Source: B30-G6 sp964633115 (GTDB taxonomy: Bacteria > Desulfobacterota > Desulfobacteria > Desulfobacterales > B30-G6). Taken from it: a stretch of 30,137 nucleotides of DNA. Numbering within the stretch: position 1 is the stretch's first letter; every line of letters begins with the position of its first letter. A model generated the notes under the pieces. That model did no database searches. It worked only from the letters and a program-made list of their open reading frames with translations, and was not told where the DNA came from. Below are positions 7,666 to 17,400 of the stretch, piece after piece. The position numbers and the translations under genes were made by a program. The DNA lies in the NCBI GenBank assembly GCA_964633115.1, contig CAZWEO010000063.1:1-30137 (forward strand), in the 5' to 3' direction.

Positions 7666-9327
7666 TTGATTAAATCTGCCGACCGTATGGAAAACATTCC
7701 TTTTACACCGATCCGTAAAATATTCGAAGCGGCCAGTAAAAAAGAGGCCGCCGGAGAAGACATCATCCATCTGGAATTGGGGCGACCCGATTTCGACACA
7801 CCGGAACATATCAAAACTGAAGCCGCCAAAGCCCTTACAGAGGGCAAGGTCCATTACACCTCCAATTATGGCATCCCGGAACTACGTAATGCCATATCGA
7901 AAAAATTTAAGATCGATAATGGGCTCGACTATGACCCAGCTGATGAAATTATTGTCACTGTAGGTGTTACCGAGGGCATACTCATGTGTATGCTGGCCCT
8001 GCTGAACCCCGGTGAAGAAGTTCTTATTCCAAGCCCGGCTTTCCCCTGTTATACGCGCTGCACCTTTATGGCCGGCGCTACTCCGATAGATGTGCCGCTA
8101 CCCGAGGAAAATGATTTTTCTCCCACTGTGGAACTTTTTGAATCTCACATTACCGATAAAACCCGCCTTATGGCCATCAACACACCCAACAATCCAACCG
8201 GAGCCATCTTCGGCCAGGATGTGCTAAAGGACCTCGCCCAATTGGCAATAGAGAAAGACTTGAAGGAAGAAACCCCGCAGTTATGGCTTACCATTACTTC
8301 CGGGCTGCATCATCTAATCGCCCTCGTGGTTTTGATCTATCTGTTGTTAATCATGTTTCTAACGCCAACAACCTCGGCGGCCTGGGCCATCTTGGCCGGC
8401 ATCATTGTGGCAGTGGTCAGTCTTATTGTACGAAAGTATTATCTCTATCCACGTCGCCTGGCCGGCGGTGAGAAAAGTAACGATGTTGTTTATCATCAGT
8501 ATGCCGCCCAGCCCCAAGGCTTTTTTACACGCCAACTCAAAAAGGAATTGCTTGGCACCCTGGAAGCCGGAGCCCGCAACATGGCCGGTGTGGCCGCAGC
8601 CTGCGCCTGCTGTGGAATCATTATCGGGGTGGTCACCCTGACGGGCCTGGGTCTTAAAATGGCTAATTTCATCACCTATCTGGCAGGAGGCAATCTTTTT
8701 CTGACCCTGATTTATTCAGTGTTCGCTTGTATCATCCTGGGTATGGGTCTCCCCACCACAGCCACCTACATTGTCATGGCGGCCATGACGGCTCCGGCAA
8801 TATTGACCTTGAGCCAGGATGGGGGACTGGGTATTCCCATTATCGCCATCCACCTTTTCGTATTTTATTACGGTATTGTGGCTGACGACACGCCCCCGGT
8901 GGGATTATGCGCCTATGCCGCCGCCGGTATTGCCGGGTCGGATCCCATCAAAACCGGTTGGAAATCGTTTCGGCTCGATCTTGCGGCTTTTACGCTGCCA
9001 TTTATGTTTATCTACAATCCCAAGCTTTTAATGATCGATACCAATTGGACGGAACTTTGTTATATCATACCCATCTGCATTATCGGGATGTTCTGCTGGT
9101 CTGCCTTTATTCAAGGACACTGGGTGGTGAAAACCTATATCTGGGAGCGGTTTCTTTTCCTGATACTGGCTTTTGTTTTGGTCAACCCTTCCAACATTAG
9201 TTTTGGCGGTCTCCATATTAATCAGCATTTGGCTAATGGTGTAGCAATAAGTATTTTGGTAGCGCTTTATTTGTGGCAACGTACCCGTAAATCACATGTC
9301 GCTCGGTTGGACATGGCGGTTACCTGA
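7666..9327 (+). CDS. In-frame chimera: N-terminal half of a class I/II aminotransferase joined to C-terminal half of a TAXI-type TRAP permease
   Basis: One uninterrupted 553-residue frame contains two unrelated parts. The first ~200 residues are a class I/II PLP aminotransferase (ELGRPDFDTPEHI, HYTSNYGIPELR, NTPNNPTG at about residue 174). The aminotransferase sequence ends in AIEKDL, before the DE-Y and SxxK segments, so the PLP lysine is absent. From about residue 203 (KEETPQLW) onward the protein is a hydrophobic TRAP permease of the fused 4TM/12TM kind, with GMGLPTTATYIVMAAMTAP and HLFVFYYGIVADDTPP, both hallmarks of TAXI-TRAP permeases. Its first several hundred residues are missing. Neither half should work alone, and a soluble enzyme fused to a membrane protein has no obvious use. 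Downstream DUF1850 and Usp genes are common TAXI-TRAP neighbours, so the natural explanation is a deletion that removed the aminotransferase 3' end, the substrate-binding protein and the permease 5' end. An assembly join is the main alternative. Confidence 0.8.
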   Translation: MIKSADRMENIPFTPIRKIFEAASKKEAAGEDIIHLELGRPDFDTPEHIKTEAAKALTEGKVHYTSNYGIPELRNAISKKFKIDNGLDYDPADEIIVTVGVTEGILMCMLALLNPGEEVLIPSPAFPCYTRCTFMAGATPIDVPLPEENDFSPTVELFESHITDKTRLMAINTPNNPTGAIFGQDVLKDLAQLAIEKDLKEETPQLWLTITSGLHHLIALVVLIYLLLIMFLTPTTSAAWAILAGIIVAVVSLIVRKYYLYPRRLAGGEKSNDVVYHQYAAQPQGFFTRQLKKELLGTLEAGARNMAGVAAACACCGIIIGVVTLTGLGLKMANFITYLAGGNLFLTLIYSVFACIILGMGLPTTATYIVMAAMTAPAILTLSQDGGLGIPIIAIHLFVFYYGIVADDTPPVGLCAYAAAGIAGSDPIKTGWKSFRLDLAAFTLPFMFIYNPKLLMIDTNWTELCYIIPICIIGMFCWSAFIQGHWVVKTYIWERFLFLILAFVLVNPSNISFGGLHINQHLANGVAISILVALYLWQRTRKSHVARLDMAVT

Positions 9328-9330
9328 AAT

Positions 9331-9855
9331 ATGCGACGATATCTTTTTTATGCGTCCGCGAGTATAATTATCATATTGATCTTTTTGTCGTCCTGGCCTG
9401 TCTCGGTGGTTCGGGTTACATTACCTAAGACAGGCGATCAATTGCTGGCTATTGAGCAGGTCGTAAACACCGATCGGATATGTCTTACCTACCGCCATTC
9501 AGTGGAATTGATTACCGTCGAAGGTTGTTTCAGAATCGATGCCCAAGGTGGTTTTCTGGCGCTTCAAACAAGAATGGAATCAGCTGGAACAGGGTTGCCC
9601 AATACCGCTATTGGAAGGACACAGCTGAAAAATGGCTGGATCGTTGTGGATGAAGAATTGGACCCGGTGGGGCCAATCCGTTTTTTTATAGTACCAATCA
9701 ACCAGACCCGTTTGACTGTTGCTGAAAGACCAATCCATGTGGAAAAACTTAAAGCGGGTACGCTCGTTCAGCTCGATTCCATGCGTGTTTCGATCCTGCG
9801 CTGGATATGGGATACTATCTCTATCCAATTTTCTTTCCAAAGGACACCATCATGA
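9331..9855 (+). CDS. DUF1850 protein associated with TRAP-TAXI transporters
   Basis: 174 residues with an N-terminal hydrophobic segment (about residues 4-24) that would act as an uncleaved anchor or signal. The rest is soluble and probably periplasmic. The region ICLTYRHSVELITVEGCFRI is typical of DUF1850, a small family of unknown function usually encoded directly after TAXI-type TRAP permeases, as here. It begins three bases after the permease stop and overlaps the next gene by four bases (ATGA). This supports the view that the permease part of the upstream chimera was once a normal TRAP operon member. Its biochemical role is unknown. Confidence 0.75.
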   Translation: MRRYLFYASASIIIILIFLSSWPVSVVRVTLPKTGDQLLAIEQVVNTDRICLTYRHSVELITVEGCFRIDAQGGFLALQTRMESAGTGLPNTAIGRTQLKNGWIVVDEELDPVGPIRFFIVPINQTRLTVAERPIHVEKLKAGTLVQLDSMRVSILRWIWDTISIQFSFQRTPS

Positions 9856-10328
9856 AAAAATTCAGTAAAATATTAGTCCCCATCGACACCTCGGAGCGTT
9901 CACAAATCATTTTCGAATACGCTTTAACCTTTGGTGACGCCTTGAATCTGGATATCTTGGTGCTGCATGTAGTCGATTCGCGCACCATGCAGCCCATGCC
10001 GTACTCCTATGATCAAGTCGGTGACGATTATTACTCAAAGCTATCACATGAGGAAATCACAGCCGAGGTGAAGAAAGCAGTGCAGAAAGAGCTCGATCAA
10101 GGCACCACCTTCGATCACAAACTTAATGTGCGCATACTGGTTCGTTTCGGGGTGCCGTACGACCAGATCGTTAAAACAGCCAAAGAAAAACAGGTTGATT
10201 TCATCGTTATGGGCGCCAAAGGGCAAACCGCTTTAGAGGAGATTTTCATGGGTGGCGTGGCGACCAAGGTTTCGCGACGGGCCGAGTGTCCCGTCTTTTT
10301 GGTAAGACGCAGACGGACCCTCTCTTAG
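9852..10328 (+). CDS. Universal stress protein (UspA family)
   Basis: 158 residues from the ATG at 9852, which follows an AAAGGA site and gives the standard UspA opening (KFSKILVPIDTSE). The ATP-binding loop G-2x-G-9x-G is present as GAKGQTALEEIFMGG near the C-terminus, followed by the final strand CPVFLVRR. The usual Ser/Thr after the third Gly is Gly here. A longer frame from 9807 is open but lacks a ribosome binding site and would run into DUF1850. Single-domain Usp proteins often sit at the end of TRAP operons and may sense nucleotides and modulate transport. Confidence 0.88.
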   Translation: MKKFSKILVPIDTSERSQIIFEYALTFGDALNLDILVLHVVDSRTMQPMPYSYDQVGDDYYSKLSHEEITAEVKKAVQKELDQGTTFDHKLNVRILVRFGVPYDQIVKTAKEKQVDFIVMGAKGQTALEEIFMGGVATKVSRRAECPVFLVRRRRTLS

Positions 10329-10352
10329 ACTAAAAACGAGTGGTATGATGAA

Positions 10353-11153
10353 ATGACATTAGATAGTAAGGCCCCCATCGGTATCTTTGACTCGGGTCAA
10401 GGCGGTGTGAGTACCTTAGGACAGGCAGCCTTTATGTTACCTTTTGAGAAACTGATCTATTTCGGAGACTCGGGTGTGCCGCCTTATTCGTTGATGCAAA
10501 AATCCGAAGTTCGCAAGCTCTGTCTGGCGGCCTGTGATTTTTTGGCACAAAAGGGCGTAAAGGCGATCGTGGTGGCTTGCAATACAGCTACGGCGGTGGC
10601 CTTGTCGGAAATGCGCCAGCAAGTTAAAATTCCTATTTTGGGAATGGAGCCAGCAATTAAAGTAGCAGCAGATTGGAACCTTCCGGGGCAGATCGTGATC
10701 ATGGCTACGGGCATGATGCTAAAAAGCCAAAACCTCAAGCAGCTTATCAAACGGGTGAACCGCGGCAGAGAAATTGTCAAGCTGGCCTGTCGTGACGTGA
10801 TTACTTTGGTTGAGGCCGGTGTGATCGCTGGAACAGAAATGGAAGATGCCATCGCCAAATACTTTAGACCATTGGACAGCAACACAATCAGTTCGGTGGT
10901 GCTGGGATGTACCCATTTCGGGTTTTTAGAGGCCTCTGTCAAAGAGGTGGTCGGCACACACATAAAGATTGCAGATGGAAATACCGGCACTATTCGTCAT
11001 TTAATAAATATTCTTGCTCGATCCAATATGTTGCGCCCGGAAACAGGTCAAAAACCAGTTGTCGAGATTTATAATTCTGCCGGTAATAAATTTGTGGATA
11101 GCGCTTATGACATGCTCCAAAGGCATGTGAATGAGTTGCAGCGTCGTACCTAA
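10353..11153 (+). CDS. Glutamate/aspartate racemase family protein (MurI-like)
   Basis: 266 residues, the usual size for glutamate racemase. Family motifs are in order: GIFDSGQGGVSTL near residue 10, YFGDSGVPPY, the first catalytic cysteine C76 in VVACNTATA, and the second, C186, in VLGCTHFG. Both cysteines needed for the two-base, cofactor-free racemisation are present, so it is probably active. MurI normally supplies D-glutamate for peptidoglycan, but here it stands between a transport remnant and an aminotransferase, so a catabolic amino acid racemase is also possible. I leave the symbol empty because the two roles cannot be separated from sequence alone. Confidence 0.82.
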   Translation: MTLDSKAPIGIFDSGQGGVSTLGQAAFMLPFEKLIYFGDSGVPPYSLMQKSEVRKLCLAACDFLAQKGVKAIVVACNTATAVALSEMRQQVKIPILGMEPAIKVAADWNLPGQIVIMATGMMLKSQNLKQLIKRVNRGREIVKLACRDVITLVEAGVIAGTEMEDAIAKYFRPLDSNTISSVVLGCTHFGFLEASVKEVVGTHIKIADGNTGTIRHLINILARSNMLRPETGQKPVVEIYNSAGNKFVDSAYDMLQRHVNELQRRT

Positions 11154-11222
11154 GTAATACCAGTTGTCATAATTCTGATCTGAAACACCAAAGCTTGATA
11201 GTGAAAATGGAGTGATAGTGAA

Positions 11223-12557
11223 ATGGAACCGATTCCCGGAAATGTATTTCCCCGTACGTTAGATGTTCCTTTGCCCATGGTAGCCAAAGCCGATGGGGTC
11301 TGGATCGAAGATAATACCGGTCAGCGCTATTTGGATGCCAGCGGTGGCGCGGTCGTGGTAAATGTGGGCCATGGGCGCCGGGAGATTGCCCGGGCCGTTG
11401 AAAAACAGCTTCACGATTACTATTACGCCCACCCAACCATGTGGACCAACCCGGTAGTCGAAAAACTGGCTCAAAAACTGACCGCCAAGGCACCTCCTGG
11501 TATGGGTCGCTTTTATTTTGTTTCCAGCGGCTCCGAAGCAATAGAAACAGCCATAAAAATGGCACGTCAAATCCAGCTGGCATATGGGCGTACGGAACGG
11601 TTCCATCTGATTGCACGTTGGAAGTCTTATCATGGTCTAACCTTGGGAGCCCTTTCCGCCATGGGCCGTACCGTATTTCGCCAGCCCTATGCGCCCATGT
11701 TGTCGAACGTATCCCATATCCCGCCCCCCTATTGTCTACGTTGTCATTACGGTCTTAGCCACCCAGCTTGTGAATTGCGTTGTGCGTGGGCCTTGGAAGA
11801 TGAGCTGCATAATCTTGGCCCGGAAACTGTTACGGCCTTTTTGGCCGAAACCGTCAGTGGTGGTACACTGGCAGCCTATCCGCCTCCTCACGAATATTTT
11901 GGTATCATTCGGAATATCTGCGACAAATATGAGGTTTTGCTCATATTAGACGAAGTAATGTGCGGTATGGGACGCACGGGTCGCTATTTTGCCTGTGAGC
12001 ATTATCAAGTGACCCCCGATATTATGACTATCGGTAAAGGAATATCAGGCGGCGCCCTGCCCTTGGGTGCCGTGGGTGTACAAAACAGCCATTTCGATAT
12101 GATCCGTGAAAAATTGGGTGTCTTCGTTCATGGCGGTACCTTTTCCCATCATCCTGTAACGGCTGCCGCTGGATTGGCAGTGTTGGATATTCTGGAGAAA
12201 GAGAAATTGGTACGGCGGGTGGCCAAGTTGGGGCCCATTTTAGGCAAATTGCTGAAAGAACGCTTGGCAGACCACCCGAATGTAGGTCATATCCGTGGCA
12301 TCGGCTTTTTATGGGGAATCGAGTTGGTATCTGAAAAAACAACCCTCAAACCCTTTGCACGCTCGCGTAAAATTACCGAAGCAGTCTGGCAGGCGATTTT
12401 CAATCGTAAGGTAATTGTTTACAAGTCGATCGGTCTGGCAGGTACCGATGGCGATGCTCTGTTGGTGGCTCCCCCATTTATCATTACCAAGAAAGAAATG
12501 GAACTGGCGGTGGATGCCATACGGGCGGGATTGGACGAGGTGCTGCCAGCCGCTTGA
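11223..12557 (+). CDS. Class III (omega/acetylornithine-type) PLP aminotransferase
   Basis: 444 residues, full length for this class. Visible are the substrate-domain opening (GVWIEDNTGQRYLDASGG), the phosphate-binding FVSSGSEAIE, the LDEVMCGMGRTG motif with the PLP-contacting Asp, and the Schiff-base lysine K272 in TIGKGISGG. A cysteine-rich insert (YCLRCHYGLSHPACELRC) interrupts the large domain and could bind a metal; it occurs in some anaerobe homologues as far as I recall. The enzyme moves an amino group from an omega-amino acid, beta-amino acid or amine to pyruvate or 2-oxoglutarate; the donor cannot be named. A GGAG site about ten bases upstream supports the start. It lies 70 bases after the racemase and could share its transcript. 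Confidence 0.85.
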   Translation: MEPIPGNVFPRTLDVPLPMVAKADGVWIEDNTGQRYLDASGGAVVVNVGHGRREIARAVEKQLHDYYYAHPTMWTNPVVEKLAQKLTAKAPPGMGRFYFVSSGSEAIETAIKMARQIQLAYGRTERFHLIARWKSYHGLTLGALSAMGRTVFRQPYAPMLSNVSHIPPPYCLRCHYGLSHPACELRCAWALEDELHNLGPETVTAFLAETVSGGTLAAYPPPHEYFGIIRNICDKYEVLLILDEVMCGMGRTGRYFACEHYQVTPDIMTIGKGISGGALPLGAVGVQNSHFDMIREKLGVFVHGGTFSHHPVTAAAGLAVLDILEKEKLVRRVAKLGPILGKLLKERLADHPNVGHIRGIGFLWGIELVSEKTTLKPFARSRKITEAVWQAIFNRKVIVYKSIGLAGTDGDALLVAPPFIITKKEMELAVDAIRAGLDEVLPAA

Positions 12558-12595
12558 AATACGTTATACAGACGGTCGTCCCAAACCCAATACCA

Positions 12596-12718
12596 ATGAT
12601 TTTAATGAGAAAGCATGAAATGTACACAGATTATCACGACCAATTTGAATATTTTGGTAGCACCGAGATTGAACGGATTCGCAAACAGGGTGAAAAGACT
12701 ATCCGGCACGATTCATGA
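12596..12718 (+). other. Small open frame, possible gene remnant
   Basis: A 40-codon frame, with alternative internal starts at 12605 and 12620, encodes a hydrophilic peptide containing YTDYHDQFEYFGSTEIERIR. It looks like protein-coding sequence rather than random translation, and the EIERI portion vaguely recalls the N-terminus of MttB-type methyltransferases, but the match is too short to name. It stops abruptly at 12718. It may be the broken start of a lost gene between the two convergent operons, or chance. Confidence 0.2.
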
Positions 12719-12903
12719 AATATAGGCAGGTTATTAACATACGGACCTTTGGATTAACGAATCAAGCCACCGTATTTTAACTGTTACAGCAATATTTAGC
12801 TGATATATGATGTAATAAAAATTTAGCGAAAGGTAGTTTTCGGTTGCTGGTTATACCATTCGGGAAGATTTCCTATTTGATATTGCCAGCAATTGAGCTG
12901 AAA
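12719..12903. other. Convergent intergenic region
   Basis: This AT-rich stretch separates the plus-strand aminotransferase block from the minus-strand metF operon. I see no gene and no GC-rich hairpin followed by a T-run on either strand, so no intrinsic terminator can be named. A TTGCTGG / CCAGCAA inverted pair (near 12843 and 12887) has a loop of over 30 bases and is probably meaningless. Confidence 0.4.
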
Positions 12904-13791
12904 TCAAATCAATTCTGCTGCATTCATAATATCCGGCACTTTGTCCTCTTTACCTATAGCCATAATATGCACACCATCACATATTTTCTGATCATGAATT
13001 CGCTTGATCATGCGACCAGCAATCTCAATGCCCTTATCCAGCGTTTGCCCTTTAGGGACTGCGGCCATTTCATCGATCAAGTTCTGGGGGACACTAACGC
13101 CGGCTATGTTCTTATTCATAAAGCGCGCCATGGGTGCGGATGTGAGCAGGATTATGCCCGCTAAAATCTTAATTTTGAATTGCCGAGCGTATTCCATAAA
13201 CTCCTTAAATTTATCTAAATCGTAGACTGCCTGGGTTTGGATGAACTCGGCCCCGGCATCGATTTTTTTCTCGAATTTAATCAACTGGGGTTCAATGGGA
13301 TCGGCTTCGGGTGTGACGATGGCGCCGGCGCAAAAGGAAATCTCGCCATCCAGATCATTGCCGCCCAGATCTTTGCCATTTTCCATGATTCTCACGGTTT
13401 CCAACAATTGACTGGAGTCCATATCAAAAACGCTTTTAGCTTCCTTGTGATCACCCAGTATGATGGAGTCACCGGTGAGGCAGAGCACATTGTCGATGTC
13501 CTGGTAATTGGCAAACAGCAGATCTGCCTGAAGTGCCAAACGGTTGCGGTCCCGGCAGGTCATCTGGAGGATGGCTTCGCCGCCCAGCTCCTTGACCAGC
13601 AGACATCCGCCGATGGATGGGAACCGCATGACCGAACTCTGGTTATCGGTCACGTTCATGGCATCCACCTTGTCCCTGAGCAATTCGACATGGTGCTTGA
13701 ATTTATCCAGGTTGGTCCCCTTTGGCGGAGCCACTTCGCTGGTAACAACAAATTTGCCGGATTCCAGGGCTTCTTTAAATGGGGTTGGCAT
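12904..13791 (-). CDS. metF: 5,10-methylene-tetrahydrofolate reductase, MetF-type flavoprotein
   Basis: 295 residues, the compact length of MetF in Wood-Ljungdahl anaerobes. The N-terminus has the family pattern SEVAPPKGTNLDKF, the VDAMNVTDNQ segment follows, and CRDRNRLALQADLL corresponds to the folate/flavin contact region; FIQTQAVYDLDKF is also typical. The enzyme interconverts methylene- and methyl-tetrahydrofolate. An AAAGGAG ribosome binding site lies in the last codons of metV, five bases upstream. It is the final gene of a five-gene minus-strand operon. In this group MetF lacks its own NAD(P)H site in many species and relies on partner proteins, which the upstream genes could provide. 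Confidence 0.9.
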   Translation of the reverse strand: MPTPFKEALESGKFVVTSEVAPPKGTNLDKFKHHVELLRDKVDAMNVTDNQSSVMRFPSIGGCLLVKELGGEAILQMTCRDRNRLALQADLLFANYQDIDNVLCLTGDSIILGDHKEAKSVFDMDSSQLLETVRIMENGKDLGGNDLDGEISFCAGAIVTPEADPIEPQLIKFEKKIDAGAEFIQTQAVYDLDKFKEFMEYARQFKIKILAGIILLTSAPMARFMNKNIAGVSVPQNLIDEMAAVPKGQTLDKGIEIAGRMIKRIHDQKICDGVHIMAIGKEDKVPDIMNAAELI

Positions 13792-13796
13792 GATGA

Positions 13797-14450
13797 TTAC
13801 TCCTTTGCCAGCTTAAGCTTGCCGGGTTTGGGCTCGCCAAGGTGATTTCGAGGCTTCTGGTACTTTCGCATGCTATCCAGCCGGCCTAAGTCATTGAGCC
13901 GGTTATAAATGAGAGTCCAGACACAGTCTTTTTCGACATCGATCTCACACTTGCCATGGTTTGTGCCACCGCAAGGGCCGTTGACCAAACCTTTGTGGCA
14001 ATTAGTTACCGGACAGATGCCGCCGGTCTCGCCGATGACGCAGGTGCCGCATTGGGTACAGATCTCATCAAAGGTGCCAAAGGCGGTCTCCTTGCCAATG
14101 AAGAGGGTATCCAGGGCCGGCACCACCATCTTTTTCATCTGTCTGGCGATGGTTTGCACACCGAATGCACAGGTCATAACCAACAGGCCATCGGCCTGTT
14201 CGATGGGCCCCGCAAAGTCAGCAAAAAACTCCCGGGTAAGATTGTCGCAGGCCACCGGCACCACGGTATGACCCGTCACCAGCTTACCTTTTTGGGTCAA
14301 TGCTTCCTTCATGGCGCGCACCTCGGGATCGCCGCCTGTGCGCGTAAGGGTGACGCAGGTGCCGCAACCCACGATGAATATCCGGTTCAGCCCTTCGAGC
14401 AGGCGATCGATATCCGCTTCTTGTTTTTTTTGTGTAATCGATCGAATCAT
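13797..14450 (-). CDS. metV: MetV, zinc/Fe-S partner of methylene-tetrahydrofolate reductase
   Basis: 217 residues with the cysteine-rich MetV ('MTHFR C-terminal') domain. CTQCGTC, then a later cysteine series in GGICPVTNCHKGLVNGPCGG, end with DCVW. An N-terminal GCGTCVTLTRTGG segment adds more cysteines. MetV binds MetF and is thought to hand it electrons in acetogens such as Acetobacterium and Moorella. The start is supported by AAGGAG seven to eight bases upstream. It sits between the NuoF-GltD fusion and metF with only five-base gaps on either side, so the products are likely made in fixed ratio. Confidence 0.88.
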   Translation of the reverse strand: MIRSITQKKQEADIDRLLEGLNRIFIVGCGTCVTLTRTGGDPEVRAMKEALTQKGKLVTGHTVVPVACDNLTREFFADFAGPIEQADGLLVMTCAFGVQTIARQMKKMVVPALDTLFIGKETAFGTFDEICTQCGTCVIGETGGICPVTNCHKGLVNGPCGGTNHGKCEIDVEKDCVWTLIYNRLNDLGRLDSMRKYQKPRNHLGEPKPGKLKLAKE

Positions 14451-14455
14451 TCCCT

Positions 14456-17400
14456 CTACTCCTTTTCTTCCAGGTCACATCGCAGACAGCGAACCGCCTC
14501 GCGGCAGCCCTCTTCGATGGTAAATCCTTTTTCGACCTCCCTGAAATCTTTGATCCTATGTTTGGGATCTTCGAACGCCGCTTGGACCCGTGGTTTGTCT
14601 TCCGTGCTTTCTTCATCCAAGGCCAGGCCGGTCTCTGTATGCCGGGTCGATTTTTCATCGGGGATATATACCGGTGTATCGTCGCCTGAGAAGTATTTAT
14701 TAATAGCCAGGGCTGCACGGCGGCCCGAAGCAATGGCGCGGATGACAAAAGTGGGACCGGTGGTAAAGTCTCCTCCGGCGAACACCCCTGGCACATTGGT
14801 GGCCAGGGTGTTGGTGTCCACGAGCAGGCTGCCCCACAGTTCTCGCTCCAGGCGGCTGTCGTCATCCAGAAATGACATGTCCGCTGCCTGGCCAATGGAG
14901 ATGATGATGTTGTCGGCATCCACAAAACGGGTGTCATCCATATCGCAGGTGGGATTGAAGCAGCCCTCGTCGTCAAAAACGCAGACACAATGGGTGAATT
15001 CAATGCCGGTAACTTGGCCGTCCTTGTGAGTAATTTTGCTGGGTGAGGCCTCGCTGTTAATTACCACGCCTTCCTCGATAGCCTCGCCCACATCCTTTTC
15101 CCAAGCCGGCATCTCATCCCGCGGCTCCAGGCAGAAAAGGTGGGCATCCCGGGCGCCGGCCCTGAGGGCGGTACGGGCCACATCCACGGCTACATTGCCC
15201 CCGCCGATGATGACAGTTTTACCGCTGAGAGCGACTTCTTTGCCCGTGCGCACCTGGTTTAAATATTCCAGGCCGTAATAGAGACCTTGCAGCCCCTCTT
15301 CCTCGCCGGGAATGCCGATGCGTTTACTGGCCTGGGCACCTGCGGCGATAAACACGGCACTATAGCCTTCGTCCAACAGGTCATTGAATGTATGTTTGGC
15401 ATCGATGGGTGAGTTATAGCGGATTTCAACACCGCAATTTTTAATGTATTGGATCTCTTGTTCGATCACTTCCTGCGGTAGCCGGAACTCAGGCACGGCA
15501 ATGCCCAACATGCCGCCGGCTATGGACTGGGATTCGAACACCGTGGTCTGATACCCCATTTTGGCCAGAAAGTAGCCGCAGGTGAGTCCGGCCGGCCCGG
15601 CTCCCACAATAGCGACTTTTTCTTTGCGGGTGACCGCAAAGGGCTCCCTCTGCGGACCGATGTTTTTGAAATACCAGTCGGCTGCCAAACGTTTAATCGC
15701 CCGGATGGCCACGGACTGGTCCAGCTCCCCGCGACGGCATTTATATTCACAGGGGTGGATACAGATGCGACCGCAGACCGCTGGGAAGGGATTGCGTTCG
15801 CGTATGATAGTCACTGATTTCTCATAATCCCCATCGGCAACGGCGGCCACATAATTAGGAACGTCGATTCCGGCCGGGCAGGCATGCTGGCAGGCCGAGA
15901 TGACCATTGAATCGCAAACCGCTCCGGCACAGCGGTGTTCGCGGATATGGTCTTCGTATTCCCTGAGGAAGTATTTCAAGGTTGACAGGGCCGGCTTGGA
16001 GCAGGCCTGTCCCAGGCCGCACAGGGATGCTTCGCTGAGGGTCTCACCCAACTCCCGTATGGTATCGATATCCTCCAGTCGGCCTTGGCCATGGGTAATG
16101 CGAGTTAAAATTTCCAGAAGTTGGGTCGTCCCAAGGCGGCAGGGCGCGCATTTGCCGCAAGATTCGGATTGGGTAAAATTGAGGAAAAAGCGGGCGATTT
16201 CCACCATGCAGTTATTCTCATCCATTACCACCATGCCGCCCGAGCCCATGATGGCGCCCACGCGCTGCACCGATTCATAGTCAATGGTCAAATTCAGAAA
16301 TTGGGCCGGTACACAGCCGCCGGCTGGACCACCCATCTGAACGGCTTTAAAGGCCCGTCCCTGGGGAATACCGCCGCCGATATCGTAGATCACATCCTTG
16401 ACCGTGACACCCAGGGGCACCTCCACCAGACCGGTGTTATTAACTTTGCCGGCCAGAGAGAAAATCTTGGTGCCCTTGCTGTCTTCAGTACCCACCTCAC
16501 TGTACCAAGTGGCACCGTTTTTGATAATCAGCGGCACATTAGCCCAGGTTTCAACATTGTTGATATTGGTGGGTTTGCCGTCTATCCCCGCCTGGGCTGG
16601 AAATGGCGGCCGTGCGCGCGGCATGCCGCGCTGGCCCTCTATGGAGGCCATCAGGGCAGTCTCCTCACCGCAGACGAAGGCACCGGCCCCCAATCTCAAG
16701 GAGAGATCAAAGTTAAAACCAAGTCCGAGTATATTTTCTCCCAGCAGCCCCAGTTCATTGGCCTGTTCAATGGCCAGATTGAGATGGTCAATGGCGATGG
16801 GATACTCCTCACGGACATAGATGAAACCGTACTCGCTGCCCATGGCATAAGCGCCGATGAGCATGCCTTCAACCACGGCATGCGGGTCACCTTCCAGAAT
16901 GGCCCGATCCATGAAGGCACCGGGATCGCCTTCATCGGCGTTGCACACGATGTATTTGGGATCACCTTCTGCTTGGCGGGCAAATCTCCATTTGAGGCCG
17001 GTGGGAAAACCGGCGCCACCGCGTCCCCTGAGTTTGGCGGTGAATACTTCGTCGATTACATGTTCCGGCTTCATTTTTGACATGGCCTTGACCAGGGCAT
17101 GATACCCGCCAGCGGCAATATAGTGCTCGATATTGGTGGGATCGATGCGGCCACAATTGGCCAGCACCCGTCGCTCCTGCTTAGCATAAAACGGAATCTG
17201 GTCCCGATAGAAGATGGGCTGCAAAGATTGGGGGGAGCGATAGGCCAGACGTTCGATGAGTTGGTTCTGCTTGAGTGTCTTGGCCACAATCTCCACGGCG
17301 TCATCCGGGGCCACCTCCTGGTACTGGACCCCCAGGGGCTCGATGGCAATGACCGGGGCCTTGGCGCAAAACCCATGGCACCCGGTGGAACGGACTTCCA

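Noticed and set aside
13956..15029. 357-codon plus-strand frame opposite metV and the fusion gene
   Set aside because: Antisense to two well-supported genes, with low-complexity Ser/Arg-rich translation.
16121..17080. 319-codon plus-strand frame opposite the NuoF-GltD gene
   Set aside because: It lies fully antisense to a clear NuoF domain and its translation resembles no family; GC-rich antisense frames of this kind are common.
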